Shown: piece by piece, positions 53,708 to 64,000 of the stretch
Numbering within the stretch: the first letter of the stretch is position 1
Layout: each line of letters opens with the position of its first letter
DNA from: Fonsecaea monophora
Lineage: Eukaryota > Ascomycota > Eurotiomycetes > Chaetothyriales > Herpotrichiellaceae
Length of the DNA stretch: 64,000 nt
Direction of reading: 5' to 3'
Assembly (NCBI RefSeq): GCF_001642475.1
Contig: NW_019173937.1
Location: 434,001 to 498,000 of the forward strand
Notes under the pieces: generated by a model
What the model was told of the DNA's origin: nothing
Databases searched by the model: none
The model's input: only the letters and a program-made list of their open reading frames with translations
Position numbers and translations under genes: made by a program

Positions 53708-54597
53708 TCATTTCGCATGTCCATTCATCTCGGTCACTCCATTGCCCAACACCTTGCCATCGCCATTGCTGTAGTATTCAGCCTGTTGCTCCTTGATTGT
53801 CGCCGCCTGTGTGGGCTCTCGAGGTGCCATATCTTTGCTCTTCCACAACTCGGCTCTTTCATCCAAGATCTCCTGTGCCCATGCTTTCATCTCTTCCAGA
53901 CTGATCCTCCTCGCCACCCAGCTGAATTCGCTCAGGTCAATGGCGCAATTGTTGGCCCGCTCGTACTCCACCATCTGCAGTATTAGCTCCAACTTGTCCA
54001 CATCATGAACGAATTTCGACTCCAGAGTCTCGCTGTCCTCGTATTCTTGCCAGACTGAGCGGATATCCTTTCCTGGAATGCCGCCGTGCACTTTTCCAAG
54101 TAATGACTGAGCGACCCAATCCATCGTCTCGGCCTCCCGTCTGCTCTTCTCCACTTTCGGCACACCATCAACGGGCGTCAAGTCTCCAACGAGCCCTTCA
54201 GCCATGTCATGAACCAATGCCATCTTGGTGCATCTCGGGATATCCAATCGTGAGCTTAGTTCTGGTGGGGCGAGCATGGTGATCAGGGACATGCGATACA
54301 TGTGGTCTGCTATTGACTCTCCGGTTGAGATACCAAACCTCCGCCATCCTTCTCGCTTCTCAGTCTTCAGACGCTCAAGGTAGTGGAAGAACGGTACGGG
54401 AGAAGAGGAGCCTTCGGGCGGTGGGTTCGGCAGATCGTTCAAGACAGCGCGCACGGACCAAGGGTTCGGTTTGGGTAACAGAGATGTGTGAGAATTTCGG
54501 AGGGTGAATGAAGGTTGAGTAGGTGGTACTAGCAGGCATCAGCGTTGAAACACGGTATTCGGGCAAGACTCTTACGTTCAGGTCTGTCTGAGGCCAT
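53708..54597 (-). CDS. HD-domain 5'-deoxynucleotidase (HDDC2/YGK1-like)
   Basis: Exons 54597-54576 (22 nt) and 54528-53708 with a 47-nt intron give 280 aa. The HD fold is clear: ESIADHMYRMS (His), LVHDMAEGLVGD (His-Asp pair), and HDVDKLELILQM with the distal Asp. This pattern belongs to the HDDC2/YfbR family, metal-dependent phosphatases of deoxynucleoside monophosphates (yeast Ygk1/Ybr242w). The first exon encodes only MASDRPE and part of a Leu codon; without it there is no ATG before the conserved start of the domain. The C-terminus is polar. With the neighbouring HIT gene it makes a pair of nucleotide-hydrolysing enzymes. Confidence 0.88.
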
Positions 54598-56120
54598 TTT
54601 GCTGCCGTGTAGAGAAATATGGTTGTCGAGTGATAAGCAAGGCACCAGATGCGACGACGAAAAGATGAAGAAAATGAGAGTAAAAATCTAGAGATACCAT
54701 CCAGTTTAATGTTGCTGCGCCTCTAGTGCTTGAATGTACAAAGCAAACTTGCGCGACACAGACGATGCTTCAGTATAGTGACATGTTTGTTGGGCAAACA
54801 CCAAATGAGGCTGTTCATTTGTTTACCAAGCGACGCTCCCCGCCAAACAAAGGGGGTTTGGCTGCCCGTCCCGCCTCGCCCGCCTCGGCCGCAGGTGCCA
54901 AGCCAGATGAACAAGCACACAAGGCAAATTCATGAACTCACCTCAAGAGGCAGGTCTGCCGGGGAGAATAGCCTTGCCGGTGGTGCCGATAAGGCTGGCG
55001 TTATTTTTCTTGACCAAAACTTCAATTGCTTGGTCCAACGTCTCTTTCGACCCCCCAGCAGAGCATAATGAGCGTTATCGAGACATAACTGCGCAGAAAT
55101 TGCTACAAAGGCCACCAGTCAGCTTTGAAGGCTCTAGTTTCCACGGTCAAAAAGTTCGACTTGAGGGGTCACAGCACTGCGCGAGGAAATTCTTCCCTGA
55201 TTGCCGACCCGATCAATGCTGGTCCACTAACCCATGGGAAGCTTGAATAATGCCAAGTTTGAGAACATGCATCTTGTTCTATATATACTCTTATCATGCA
55301 CACTGAAACGCATGCAGAACACCTCCTTGGTTTTGTGCATGAGCGCATGTTCGGTACTATACCAGGTACATATTATTTCTGAAACCTCTAATTCGTCGTC
55401 TCTTCTCTCAACATCTCTTGACCGTGGATTTGATGCGAGTGGCAGAAACCCCGGGTCATATTCGTGCTCGGTTCGATGACGCCTTCTGTGTTTGTCTAAA
55501 AGGTGGGTGGTCCTTCGGCGAAAGGCCGAGGAGAATGCTCGGAGGCTGGCACGGCTAGGTCAGCGCTACAACTGAGGATACCTTATCTCATTTTCTAGAC
55601 TGGAAACTGTCCAATCTAATCAGATGCTATTCCATCATCTAATCTGATAAGTCCCCGACGACTCCATTGAGCTCCGCTCCCAGCTGCTCCTGCTCGAACA
55701 GTGGCATGCCTCGATGCAAACCTGCTATCCCACTTCCGATACCGCTTGAGGCGCGTGACCAATTGCTTGAGGGCTGAAGAAGGAGGAGGATTTTTGCGAC
55801 TCGAAAGGCTCTCTCTGATTGACTGAGGAACATCGTCTATGCTTGCTTGGGAAATATTACCAATGCCCACTCGGGCAGCCAGACCCATGGGTTCTGAAAA
55901 ATATACTCCTGCGCTGCCGTGGAACTCTACAGCGGGTGGAATCTGCTTGACTCCATCATGGGTGTTGCAATTTTCTTCTGGACTTGAGTCTGGGAGCACA
56001 AAAGGAACAGCATCGTCCTTCTGATCCTGTTTTCTTTCTGGCCAGTCTCTCCCCAAATTTCACATTTCTGGACGTTCCCGTTGGCATTTTGAGTTGGAGA
56101 ACTTCGTCCTATCGCACACC
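54598..56120. other. Intergenic, 1.5 kb
   Basis: Divergent region between the HD gene (-) and the b561-type gene (+). A 7-bp inverted repeat with a 7-nt spacer (gccaaac 54842-54848, gtttggc 54856-54862) sits in a C/G-rich patch. Holds one doubtful ORF, listed separately. Confidence 0.45.
55616..56056 (-). CDS. Doubtful ORF, 146 codons
   Basis: Minus-strand ORF ending in TGA-frame stop near 55616, starting 64 nt from the ATG of the opposite gene. Its protein is polar, Ser/Arg-rich in the second half, with no domain, signal or membrane segment that I recognise. It may be a small lineage-specific gene or chance. No splice structure improves it. Confidence 0.2.
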   Translation of the reverse strand: MGRDWPERKQDQKDDAVPFVLPDSSPEENCNTHDGVKQIPPAVEFHGSAGVYFSEPMGLAARVGIGNISQASIDDVPQSIRESLSSRKNPPPSSALKQLVTRLKRYRKWDSRFASRHATVRAGAAGSGAQWSRRGLIRLDDGIASD

Positions 56121-56989
56121 ATGCAGTGGCACCAGAGGTCATTCTCTCTGCTTCTCGTTCTATTGGCTGGGGCTTGTGATGTCTTTGCAGCGTCAGGTTC
56201 CGAGGTAGCTGCCCTGCAGGAAGGCTCCCTCCTGCCACGGGCTGCAGCACCGGCAACAAAACATCGCTCTGACAAGGTCCACGGCATCGTTATGGGAGTG
56301 ACAGTCATCATTCTTTTCCCTTTCGCCTCGATCTCCTGGAGACTGCTGGACCGTCTTGTTGGTGGGAGGACGCTCTTCAAAATCCACGTATGCTCCCAGC
56401 TCCTGGCTCTGGCGATGCTCATCGTTGGCTTCGGAACCGGCGTCTGGGTCTGTATTCTCCACAACGAGGTACGTACGGGAAGCCGTGATTGGTGGGGATT
56501 CTACCCTGCGGCGCCATCCTTCCAATATCTTCCCACGTCGTCCTATTTCTTGTCACGAAAGTAATTGACACGCGGCTACAGGTCTACAACGATGAATGGG
56601 GCCATGTCATCCTCGGCACCATCCTCACGGCCCTCTTCCTCCTCCAGCCTCTCATCGGGCAGTGGCACCACTACCTGTACAAATCGCCCAGTCGGAAGGT
56701 CAGGCCTGGGATACGTCGCACCCACATCTGGCTGGGACGACTGTTGATGGCTGCGGCCATCATCAACGGCGCGACAGGCATTGTGCTGGGCAACAACAGC
56801 CCCGGTGGCGAAAAAGGCTACAGCGCTGCGGCCGGGATCGTCGGCGTGGCCTACATCGTGATCCTGGCGCTGTGGTACTGGAACAGAAGCAAGCAGAATC
56901 GTGAAGACGATGGTCACGACATGGCGAGGGCGGGAGGTGCGGATGTCGAAAGAAAATCCGTCCCCGATGTCGCAGTCGACAGGATGTAG
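56121..56989 (+). CDS. Secreted-pathway membrane protein with cytochrome b561-type helices
   Basis: Two exons (56121-56468, 56582-56989; 113-nt intron) give 251 aa. Residues 1-23 are a signal peptide (SLLLVLLAGACDVFA). About five hydrophobic helices follow. His residues sit at their ends in the b561 style: KVHGIVMG, FKIHVCSQ, WGHVILG, GQWHHYLY, RRTHIWLGR. In fungi this core often follows a cellobiose-dehydrogenase-like or DOMON domain, which is missing here. Such proteins carry electrons across membranes with two haems; heme binding here is inferred from His positions. The tail is polar and likely cytosolic. Confidence 0.8.
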
Positions 56990-57727
56990 AACAGCTAGAG
57001 TCGAAGTCGGCGTACGACACGAGTCTTCTTGTGCCGATGAGCAGAACGGGCTTGCGGATCATCTACGTCGGCACCGAGTCGGTGGGGTCCCTAACGCAGA
57101 AGAAAATTATCAGTCACCTGTGCTGCCAGATCTGGGCTGTATTTCGAGAAAGTCAGTCATATAGCCCTCGAACGAGCCAGACACACAATACATAGATAGA
57201 AAAGACATGAGAAACGGAGATGGAGATTGGTTGGAATGTGGAGAGGAACATTTACTCACAGAAAACCTTTAGAAGAACTGGTACATAAAATGTCGAAAAT
57301 ATATACATATAGCTCTCGGAAACTTGTGCTCTACGGATTCTACGTATTCTGTGTACTTTACGTCTAGGTTTCGGTTTGTTACGTGGTAGATTGGTAATTG
57401 ATGGCGTAGGATTCGTGACTGATTGAATCTAAAGCCCAGTCCCCAACTTAGTCCATCCCAGCCCTGCTAGTCCAGCTGGATGGAGGGGCATTCATCTGGT
57501 CAATTACGCCAAATCGTGCATACATGCAATATGGCCGGACTTGCAACTTGTAAGATGTGCAGCTCCATTATACAGGCAGCTCTTGATGTGCCGTTGTCTG
57601 TGCATACACGGCACGGAGATCTCCCCAAGGTCCAACTTTTATGATCCGAAAGTGTGAAGAAAGGTACAAGATCCAAGATCCACGACGTGTATAACATCTC
57701 ATACGTCTCCCCCTCGAGGATGGGTAA
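56990..57727. other. Convergent intergenic region
   Basis: 3' UTRs of the b561-type gene (+) and HET gene 2 (-). AT-rich from 57160 to 57430. No supported gene. Confidence 0.5.
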
Positions 57728-59986
57728 TTAGACGATGCGCATTGTAAGCATCGTCTCGGGCGCAACTCCCAGGGCCTTGTCCGATGCCGTTTCGGGCAAA
57801 AACGCCTCGCCGACCAGCACATACTCATCCTGTGGCTGCTCGGACATGTCTCCGTGCCTTCTGGGCGCGCCGGGAGTCTTTCGCAGGACGTAGGGGAACG
57901 TGGCGCCTCTGAAGACGGCGATCGCGTCGCCCGGTTCGGCGTCTCCGGGCAGTAGGACGAGGGTTTTGTGTTTCGCGCAGATGCCCAGTCGTCGACCAAC
58001 GCCGTATTTCTTCAGTGCGGCGCGAATGGGCCGCAGCGGATGCAGACTCTTCTCGGACGACGCAGGGAGGAGGTAGCTCTGAGCCAGTTTCAGATTCAGG
58101 CCGAGGTATTGCATCTGCAAACCCTCCTCGCGCTCGGAGAGGAGAGTGGTGCCACCGCTAGCGGTGTTGTCATTGTCCTGCGAGTACCGCAGATACCCGC
58201 TAGCCGTGCGGTCTGTCGAGAGAAAGTTGACCCAGAATGTGTCCCTTTGCCTACGAAATCCGTGTCTGATCCCATATTGGCTTCCACCGACGTCAATCTG
58301 TCCGGCGTCTTCTGCCTCCTCGGCATAATGTTGCCACGCTCGGTATACTTGGTCAGTCTCCCCCGTTGTGGCTCCGCGTGGGACGACGGTCTCGCACAGT
58401 GCGGTCACAGAATCGAAGATAAACCCCTTCACCAGCATTGTGTCTTGGTCGAATGCGACGCTCGGCTCCCCCACGGAGATGTAGTGGCTCCCGTCGTCGG
58501 CCTGCAAGGGGCGATACTTCCAGTCATCAACCAGGTTTGGCACCCACGACGGCAGATCGTGGCGACGTTCATGGTTCTGGCACGCGCCCAAGAGGCGCAA
58601 CCCCTTTTTCTGAGGCAGGATTGAACGGGCTGCTTCCTTCAGCACTTCGGTAAGAGGAAGTCGATAGTCTGCTCGGAGCAGGTATATCTCCGGGTCTGCG
58701 AGGCCCAACATCGAATAGACCTTGTCTCTCAGGTCTGTGGCTTTGCAGTGGCGCGCATGAAGGAGCAGGTCGTGGAGTGGCAAAAACATATGTCCTGCGT
58801 ACGAGGCTTTTCTCAAGGCACGGAGGCTTTGTGCCTGGTGGTAGAAACTGAAAGCAGCCTTGCTATCCGCCGTCTGAGGGGCCTCGATACCGGAATACTG
58901 ACCGGGTATTTGGTAACCAAGGCTGTCGACGTACTCGATGGCCATGACAGCTTGCGACACCACATCGAAGCTGATACTGTGGTCACCCCAGCTGACTAGT
59001 GTGCGAGCTCCCAGGGATACTTCCTGACGGATCCCTACGACGAACCATCAGTTCTGAATACCATCGCAATTTTGCAAAGGGGAGGGACTTACAACTTCGT
59101 TCCCACCAAGGTTGATCCAGCATCAAGCGAAGAGCCTGCCAGTGTTTGCGCACATCCTCCTCTGAGAGCGCTGGGTATTCGACTTCCTTCTCCCCCGGAC
59201 CCCGGGTGGGAGGTTGACCAATCTTGCCTACGACATCTATGGCGAGGGCGGACCCCTCGATGGCATCGCCCAGCCAGACATGTACGGACTGCGCACCCCT
59301 GTAGATGCGGCGCATCAGCGCAACTTGATTGCCTCGTTCTTCAATATCCTCTTGATTAATGCCTCGAACAAGTCAGCGGGTGCACACGAGCATTATGTGA
59401 AAGCAAAGCGACAGGGCTTACAGATCTGGTCGATCCACCAGAATGTGCTTGGAGAGGGTGTCCTCGCTGTGGCCGCTTCATTTGTGGCTCTCTCCCTCAT
59501 TTGGCGCAGCGCACTCTCTAGATTCCGTGTGATGGGAAAGAGGTGACCGTTGACGACAACACGTCCGTCCATCTTGGGCTCCCCCCAGCAGTATGACAAT
59601 GCGTTGTACCGCTTTGATCGCGCCGCTTGACTGTCCTCAAGACTCAGAGGCACCAGAGAACAGCGGATTTCTTCCGAGTCATCGTCTGCGTTGTGTACAG
59701 CGAGCAGACGGATCTCGGCCTTTTCGAGGCTGAGCGCTTCGTACACATACGGCGAGTCAGAGATCTGAGTGTCTGACGAGCCGTTAGGCTGGGGAGCAGA
59801 GGAAACAGGACCAGAGTCTCCAGTCAATGGATTCAGACCGGAGGGTGGTGAGATGTTCAAGTGCTTCAGTATAGTATTGACTGCGAGGTTGAGCTGGTCT
59901 AGCTGTTGTTCGATGTCCTGGAGACGATCCCAGATGGGTGCCACCATTGGGTGCTTTTCGAAGTTGGCCCCGAAACTGTGTGCCAT
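57728..59986 (-). CDS. HET-domain protein 2, with N-terminal coiled coil
   Basis: Three exons (59986-59422, 59362-59093, 59034-57728) give 713 aa. Residues of about 15-45 form a short heptad segment (IWDRLQDIEQQLDQLNLAV). The HET domain runs from about residue 128 to 300: YNALSYCWGEPKM, WWIDQ + ICINQEDIEERGNQVALM, AQSVHVWLG, and WWERS joined to WIRQEVSLGARTLVSWG. Each block is restored only by splicing at GT-AG borders, which supports the model. The C-terminal third has the DEYVLVGEAFLP tail also common in HET proteins. Predicted role: allorecognition or cell-death signalling; untested. It is divergent from the augmin gene. Confidence 0.92.
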
Positions 59987-60502
59987 GATGGAGCTAACAG
60001 CTAAAAGGCTGTGGATTCCGAGTAGAAAATTACGATATGATGTTCGTCAATGTCGTGGTCACCGAGAGTTGCGAGACCTGGCCAAAGCAGTGCGTGAAAG
60101 AGGGAAAGCGGGAGAACGAGAAGGACAAGGGAAGTTATATCGTTGCAGTGTCGAATCTATTTCTACCTCTTGAAACGAAAGCCTCGTATTCGTGTCAGAC
60201 CTGAAGCTCCTAGCAAGCCAATGGTTCGTGTTTTTGTCTCCCTGTGCAAGCCAGAATGTGAGAAAGCGTAGGGGATGACCAGGTATATACGAGTTAGTAG
60301 GTGTCGTGCCCTCTTTAGAGCAAGAAAAAGGGGGTTTGGGCAAGGCTCGCCTAAACACGGGGTCGACTGAACAGGCGAGGCTGCCCTAAGGCCATGCCCA
60401 GACCACAGCTGCCCAGCACCAAATCCCTGCAACAGATGCACTGCCAATCGCCTCCAACAAAGCCATTGCCCCTCAGTGTTTGAACTACCGACTGAATTCG
60501 AC
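59987..60502. promoter_or_regulatory. Divergent promoter between HET gene 2 and HAUS6-like gene
   Basis: 516 nt between the two ATGs. No strong motif found. Confidence 0.4.
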
Positions 60503-61714
60503 ATGGATACATCATTACAAGCCCAATGGCACCCTCGAACCAACACTGCAATCTTCGTCCGTGCCTTGCACCTCCTCAACCTCGACCTCCTCCCGGACTG
60601 GCCGCACATTTCAGAATCGACATTTCTCCCCCCTTCAAAGGCCTCTTCTAATCCAACCACACCGGGAGCCCAACCCCAGAACCGCACAAAGTCCCTAGAA
60701 TGGGCACTCTACCACCTCTTCCGCGTGTATTCGCCTTCCGAAGCGGTCTCGAGACTCTCGACGTGTTTCCCCCCTACCACACCCATGCAGTCGAGGGATT
60801 TGAGGGCCGGGATCTACAAATGGCTCGCGGAACTGAAGCAGAGTGGCGTGTTGCCAAGGGAAACGGTGCTGCGGAAGACAATGCTGGATGAATGCAAAGG
60901 TGACAAGTTTGAGGAGTTGATTGCGAGGTTTGCAATGCTTGTGCTTAGGAAGACGCTGTCGCAAGATCACACCGAGGTCAGCAGCAATAGACAACAGGTC
61001 AAGCAGAAGACGCGTGATGTTGTTGGGCGCCAGCAGAAGTACTCTTCCGAGATAACGGGCAAGCACCAGGATCCAGACTCGTTGGTTCCCCTGATCCTCG
61101 CCTATCGGGTTTCTCTGCAGCACTCTCTTCGCCAGCGCCAGGACCTCAGTGATAAGGCGACGGCATATTCGCGAGCGTTGACCCAGATACGTAACGATGT
61201 CGCCAGCGGACTGGATGACAGCTCTCAAACCCCGTCCGGCCCTGATACCTCTCAAAACGCACTATCGGCAGCGGGATACAAGTCACTCAGTGAGCGAATC
61301 AATCTTGCCTTTGCAAGAGATCGTCGCTGGGCAAGACATATTCTCGAGGGTTACCCTCCTTGCTCGAAACCACCTTCTACCCGAGACCTGCCAGAATGGC
61401 CTTTTCAAGAAGCCCTGCCATCCACACTACAAACCGGGACCACCGATGCAGAAGACGACGCTGATCAACCGATTCAGCAATTGCAGTCATTGATCTCTCG
61501 ACACCAGGGACGAATCTCACGACTCGCAGCCGTACGCGACTCTCTGCTCTCTGCTTCTGGATCAATAAACAGTCCAGAAAAGCCACAAATTTTGCCTCCG
61601 CTGTCTACGGCGGAGGCGGTGCCGAGCATAGGAGAGTCTCATCTTGGCCCGAGCAACTTGCCGAATCGCCCAAAGCCACGGTTCAACCGGCATCAAGATC
61701 TCGTAATGACCTAG
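60503..61714 (+). CDS. HAUS augmin-like complex subunit 6 (N-terminal region)
   Basis: Single exon, 403 aa from the first in-frame ATG. The HAUS6 N-terminal domain is clear: IFVRALHLLNLDLLPDWP near residues 25-42, SLEWALYHLF, CFPPTTPMQSRDLRAGIYKW, then GVLPRETVLRKTMLDECKGD. The augmin complex recruits gamma-tubulin to spindle microtubules for branching nucleation. After about residue 250 the protein is polar and ends at RFNRHQDLVMT. The stop directly follows a GTAATG, which could be a splice donor, so a further 3' exon is possible. I found no convincing continuation. Confidence 0.85.
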   Translation: MDTSLQAQWHPRTNTAIFVRALHLLNLDLLPDWPHISESTFLPPSKASSNPTTPGAQPQNRTKSLEWALYHLFRVYSPSEAVSRLSTCFPPTTPMQSRDLRAGIYKWLAELKQSGVLPRETVLRKTMLDECKGDKFEELIARFAMLVLRKTLSQDHTEVSSNRQQVKQKTRDVVGRQQKYSSEITGKHQDPDSLVPLILAYRVSLQHSLRQRQDLSDKATAYSRALTQIRNDVASGLDDSSQTPSGPDTSQNALSAAGYKSLSERINLAFARDRRWARHILEGYPPCSKPPSTRDLPEWPFQEALPSTLQTGTTDAEDDADQPIQQLQSLISRHQGRISRLAAVRDSLLSASGSINSPEKPQILPPLSTAEAVPSIGESHLGPSNLPNRPKPRFNRHQDLVMT

Positions 61715-62491
61715 AATTCCAGCCTCAACCCCCTAATCACATCTCACACAGCCTTCTGCCGGCCACAGCATGTATGGCTTTGTGGTTTGTCGGTCGACAA
61801 ATAACAGCTCCATTCGGATGAGGGGGAGTACCCAACGATGAATGAATGGTTTCGTCAAACGGCAAGACTCGACACTATCCGACCTGGCTACTGCTGGCCT
61901 GTCGTTGGGCCGTGACGGAGAATGGCCCGCTGCGCAGCCAACACAGCGCCCATAACCATGTCGAGATTCTACCTCAGTTAAACCAATCATGGATCTGCCA
62001 CGCCGGTCTACCACCAGATGTCGACTGTTCATGGCCTCAGTAAAGCCACCTTAGATGAATATGCCTACGAGACGAGAGAAGCTCTATGGTACGGCTTTCT
62101 TTATGAAATATGAAATTCGTTCAATTGGAGATTTGCCGTTAGGGGTATCATGTCTGACACTTCTCAAGAAAGGAAAAGAGATGGCACTCGAGGCAATATG
62201 AACAAGGAAAGTGGAAGGGGCAGGGACTGACCTCTCTGCCTCCATGCCTCCTGGCATAGGCACCGGATGTTGTGAGCTGCCCGTGCTCGTGTCAGTCCGT
62301 CCTCTCTGCACGGGTTCGAGATTCCTGGGCAAGATTCGTGCTCGCAACATCCTGATGTAGCCAGTCCACAATTCGGCAGGTCCATGAAGTTAGGCCGCAT
62401 CAACAGCCGACACCTCACACCACTCCTCACAGTCAGACTCGTAACTACCTTGTCCCTCGTCCTCGCTCGCAATTTCAAGAGGTGAGTCGCA
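61715..62491. other. Convergent intergenic region
   Basis: Between the augmin gene and the next minus gene. Could hide an unrecognised last augmin exon; no frame has family-like sequence. Confidence 0.45.
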
Positions 62492-64000
62492 CTACGACCA
62501 AGCTCCTGGACCAAGCGTTGTCCTCTCATCTCGACCGTCCCAGCCCCTCGACTCTTTCAACCCATCTCGCTCCAGCATTCCGTTGTCGAAGTACCCTTCA
62601 TCGACATTCCTATCATTCTGGTAATCTTCAACTTCGATCCGACTCCCCAAAGCTGCCTGCCCTTCCTTAATCATGGCCTGCAACTGCATGTTGAATCGGT
62701 TCATCGTAGCATCTTGCTTGGCCTCTTTCCGACGAAGTTTCTGTTCGAATTTGCGGACTTCGGGCGACTGTTTTGGTGATGTGGTGACTGAAGCGGATGA
62801 CTGCCGACGAGAGGTGGAGAGCGAGGCCCTGTGGGCGCTGGGAATACCACTCGGGCGCCTTGAAAGTTTGTCTGAGCCCTGGCGTTGGTCAATCGCAGAT
62901 GCTGTGGGGATCGGGATCCATGATTGATGTTGTGTTGGACCAGCGCTGCTGGTGCTTGCGCACATAGAAACCCGTGGTGACGCATATGATGCCGACGACC
63001 TGTGTGTCGATGATCGAGGTGTCAAGCGAGGACGAGAGACAGTGTGGCTTGGGTGGCGGAGAGCAGATGATGGTCGAGAAGCATAGAGATTCGCCGTGCT
63101 CGCTCTCGATTTCTTGCGTACAGGACTAGATTCTGTCGAGGGTGACCCCGGGTTGGCCCCATCAACCACTACCCAGCTGTTGTACCGGGAGATGGACGGA
63201 GAATCTTGATCTGGGATGACACTTGGGGTTGAAGTGTTCTCCTGCCTGGGTTGAACCGACAGTCTGGACATATAGTCCTCGATAAATTCAGGACTGTCCC
63301 CAGGGAACCCCCCAGGAACCGGAGTCCGCTCTCGGGCATGTCGCACTGCGTCGTTAGAGGCATCGGCATTACGAAACACATCATTTTTGGCATCAATCTC
63401 TGTCCACATGCCAGAGGTACCAGCATCCGCAGGTCCCATATCGAACGTGTACCCACCGCCCCCACCAGCGTAGAAGCCCTTGAAGGTGGTGTTCCAGCAG
63501 AAATTGAAGACCCTGCCCGCTAAGCCACCGGTCAAAGCCCAAACTGTCTTTCCCCATGTCTTCGTTGGCGGTGCTGGGGGCGAAAGCCTCCGTTTGTTTC
63601 GTCGGCACCGATCTGGGGCTGGTGTTTGCGGGAAGTAGGATTCTGCCGGGTGATGTGATTTTTGGCTAGTATACCTGTTCGGTCTGCAGTCGGCCTCGTA
63701 GTCGAACTCATGGGCGTCTTCCTCTTTCTGCATGTCTAGCGCAGTAGGCGTGTCGAGGCCGCCTGCGATGCGGTAGTTTGTGTTGACGAGCGGGGGAGGA
63801 CTGAGGGCTTCTCGCCAGGATGGATCTGATGTGGTGATGGAATCGTCATTGTAGACTGACTTTGTGTCAAGGCGCGGTCGTTTGCGGCTGTGTGGTAGTT
63901 GATCGTCTTCTGACGGATGAAGCGCGGCTCCTGTGACTAGTGGCTTGAGAGGTCGTGGTTGTGACCAGGCAGACGATGAGATGGACGTGGGATTGCTGTC
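62492..64000 (-). CDS. Partial serine-rich protein with conserved Gly/aromatic motif (5' end outside window)
   Basis: The reading frame is open from the right edge (first codon base at 64000) to a stop at 62492, so 502 C-terminal residues are visible. The N-terminal visible part has an NLS-like SRKRPRLDTK. Around visible residues 140-180 is TVWALTGGLAGRVFNFCW-x-TTFKGFYAGGGGGY, a Trp/Gly motif I remember only from uncharacterised fungal proteins. The middle 200 residues are Ser/Arg-rich and disordered. A helix (SPEVRKFEQKLRRKEAKQDATM) lies near the end. Start, function and full length unknown. Confidence 0.75.
   Translation of the reverse strand, partial: DSNPTSISSSAWSQPRPLKPLVTGAALHPSEDDQLPHSRKRPRLDTKSVYNDDSITTSDPSWREALSPPPLVNTNYRIAGGLDTPTALDMQKEEDAHEFDYEADCRPNRYTSQKSHHPAESYFPQTPAPDRCRRNKRRLSPPAPPTKTWGKTVWALTGGLAGRVFNFCWNTTFKGFYAGGGGGYTFDMGPADAGTSGMWTEIDAKNDVFRNADASNDAVRHARERTPVPGGFPGDSPEFIEDYMSRLSVQPRQENTSTPSVIPDQDSPSISRYNSWVVVDGANPGSPSTESSPVRKKSRASTANLYASRPSSALRHPSHTVSRPRLTPRSSTHRSSASYASPRVSMCASTSSAGPTQHQSWIPIPTASAIDQRQGSDKLSRRPSGIPSAHRASLSTSRRQSSASVTTSPKQSPEVRKFEQKLRRKEAKQDATMNRFNMQLQAMIKEGQAALGSRIEVEDYQNDRNVDEGYFDNGMLERDGLKESRGWDGRDERTTLGPGAWS

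Overview
The window is nuclear DNA of a filamentous ascomycete (Pezizomycotina), probably a eurotiomycete. The evidence is the gene content together with many short GT-AG introns (about 47-120 nt). Gene types include HET-domain proteins, a Clr5-domain protein, a Zn2Cys6 regulator, a secreted AgdC-type GH31 glucosidase and an SDA1 gene beside an RNR-inhibitor-like gene. The class assignment rests on remembered family resemblance, not on a search. I see no transposon, rRNA, CRISPR or convincing tRNA. I support 25 protein genes: 24 complete and one running off the right edge. There is also one doubtful ORF. Exon structures were built by hand from splice signals, reading frame and family motifs.

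Left part (1-17.7 kb): an FAD monooxygenase (+), a 2.4-kb non-coding stretch rich in TACC/CTAC repeats, a Clr5-TPR protein (-), an RfeG-like proline-rich protein (-), a secreted GH31 alpha/beta-glucosidase (-) with an apparent late 1-nt frameshift, and a secreted amidase (+). The last two share a divergent promoter with GATA and CGG-N8-CGG motifs.

Middle (18-36.5 kb): a 1349-aa sterol glucosyltransferase (-) carrying a VPS13-like segment and four UIM-like motifs; a six-exon gene (-) fusing a short-chain dehydrogenase to a NodB-type deacetylase; and a divergent nine-exon APC-family permease (+). These are followed by RPS5 (+), a tiny membrane protein (-), a Zn2Cys6 regulator (+) whose zinc cluster needs a 5-nt microexon, and SDA1 (+).

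Right part (37-64 kb): a ribonucleotide-reductase-inhibitor-like protein (+), a HET protein (+), a coiled-coil protein (+), a gamma-glutamylcyclotransferase-like protein (+), an HXXXD acyltransferase (-), a protein with a STAND-type N-terminal domain (-), FHIT-type HIT hydrolase (+), HD-domain nucleotidase (-), a membrane protein of cytochrome b561 type (+), a second HET protein (-), an augmin subunit 6 (HAUS6) N-terminal protein (+) and a partial serine-rich protein (-).

Housekeeping genes (RPS5, SDA1, HIT, HD, augmin) alternate with accessory ones (HET, STAND-type, acyltransferase, amidase, glucosidase). I see no single biosynthetic cluster. The most unusual objects are the SDR-deacetylase fusion beside its divergent permease, the UIM-bearing sterol glucosyltransferase, and three self-recognition-type genes within 20 kb.
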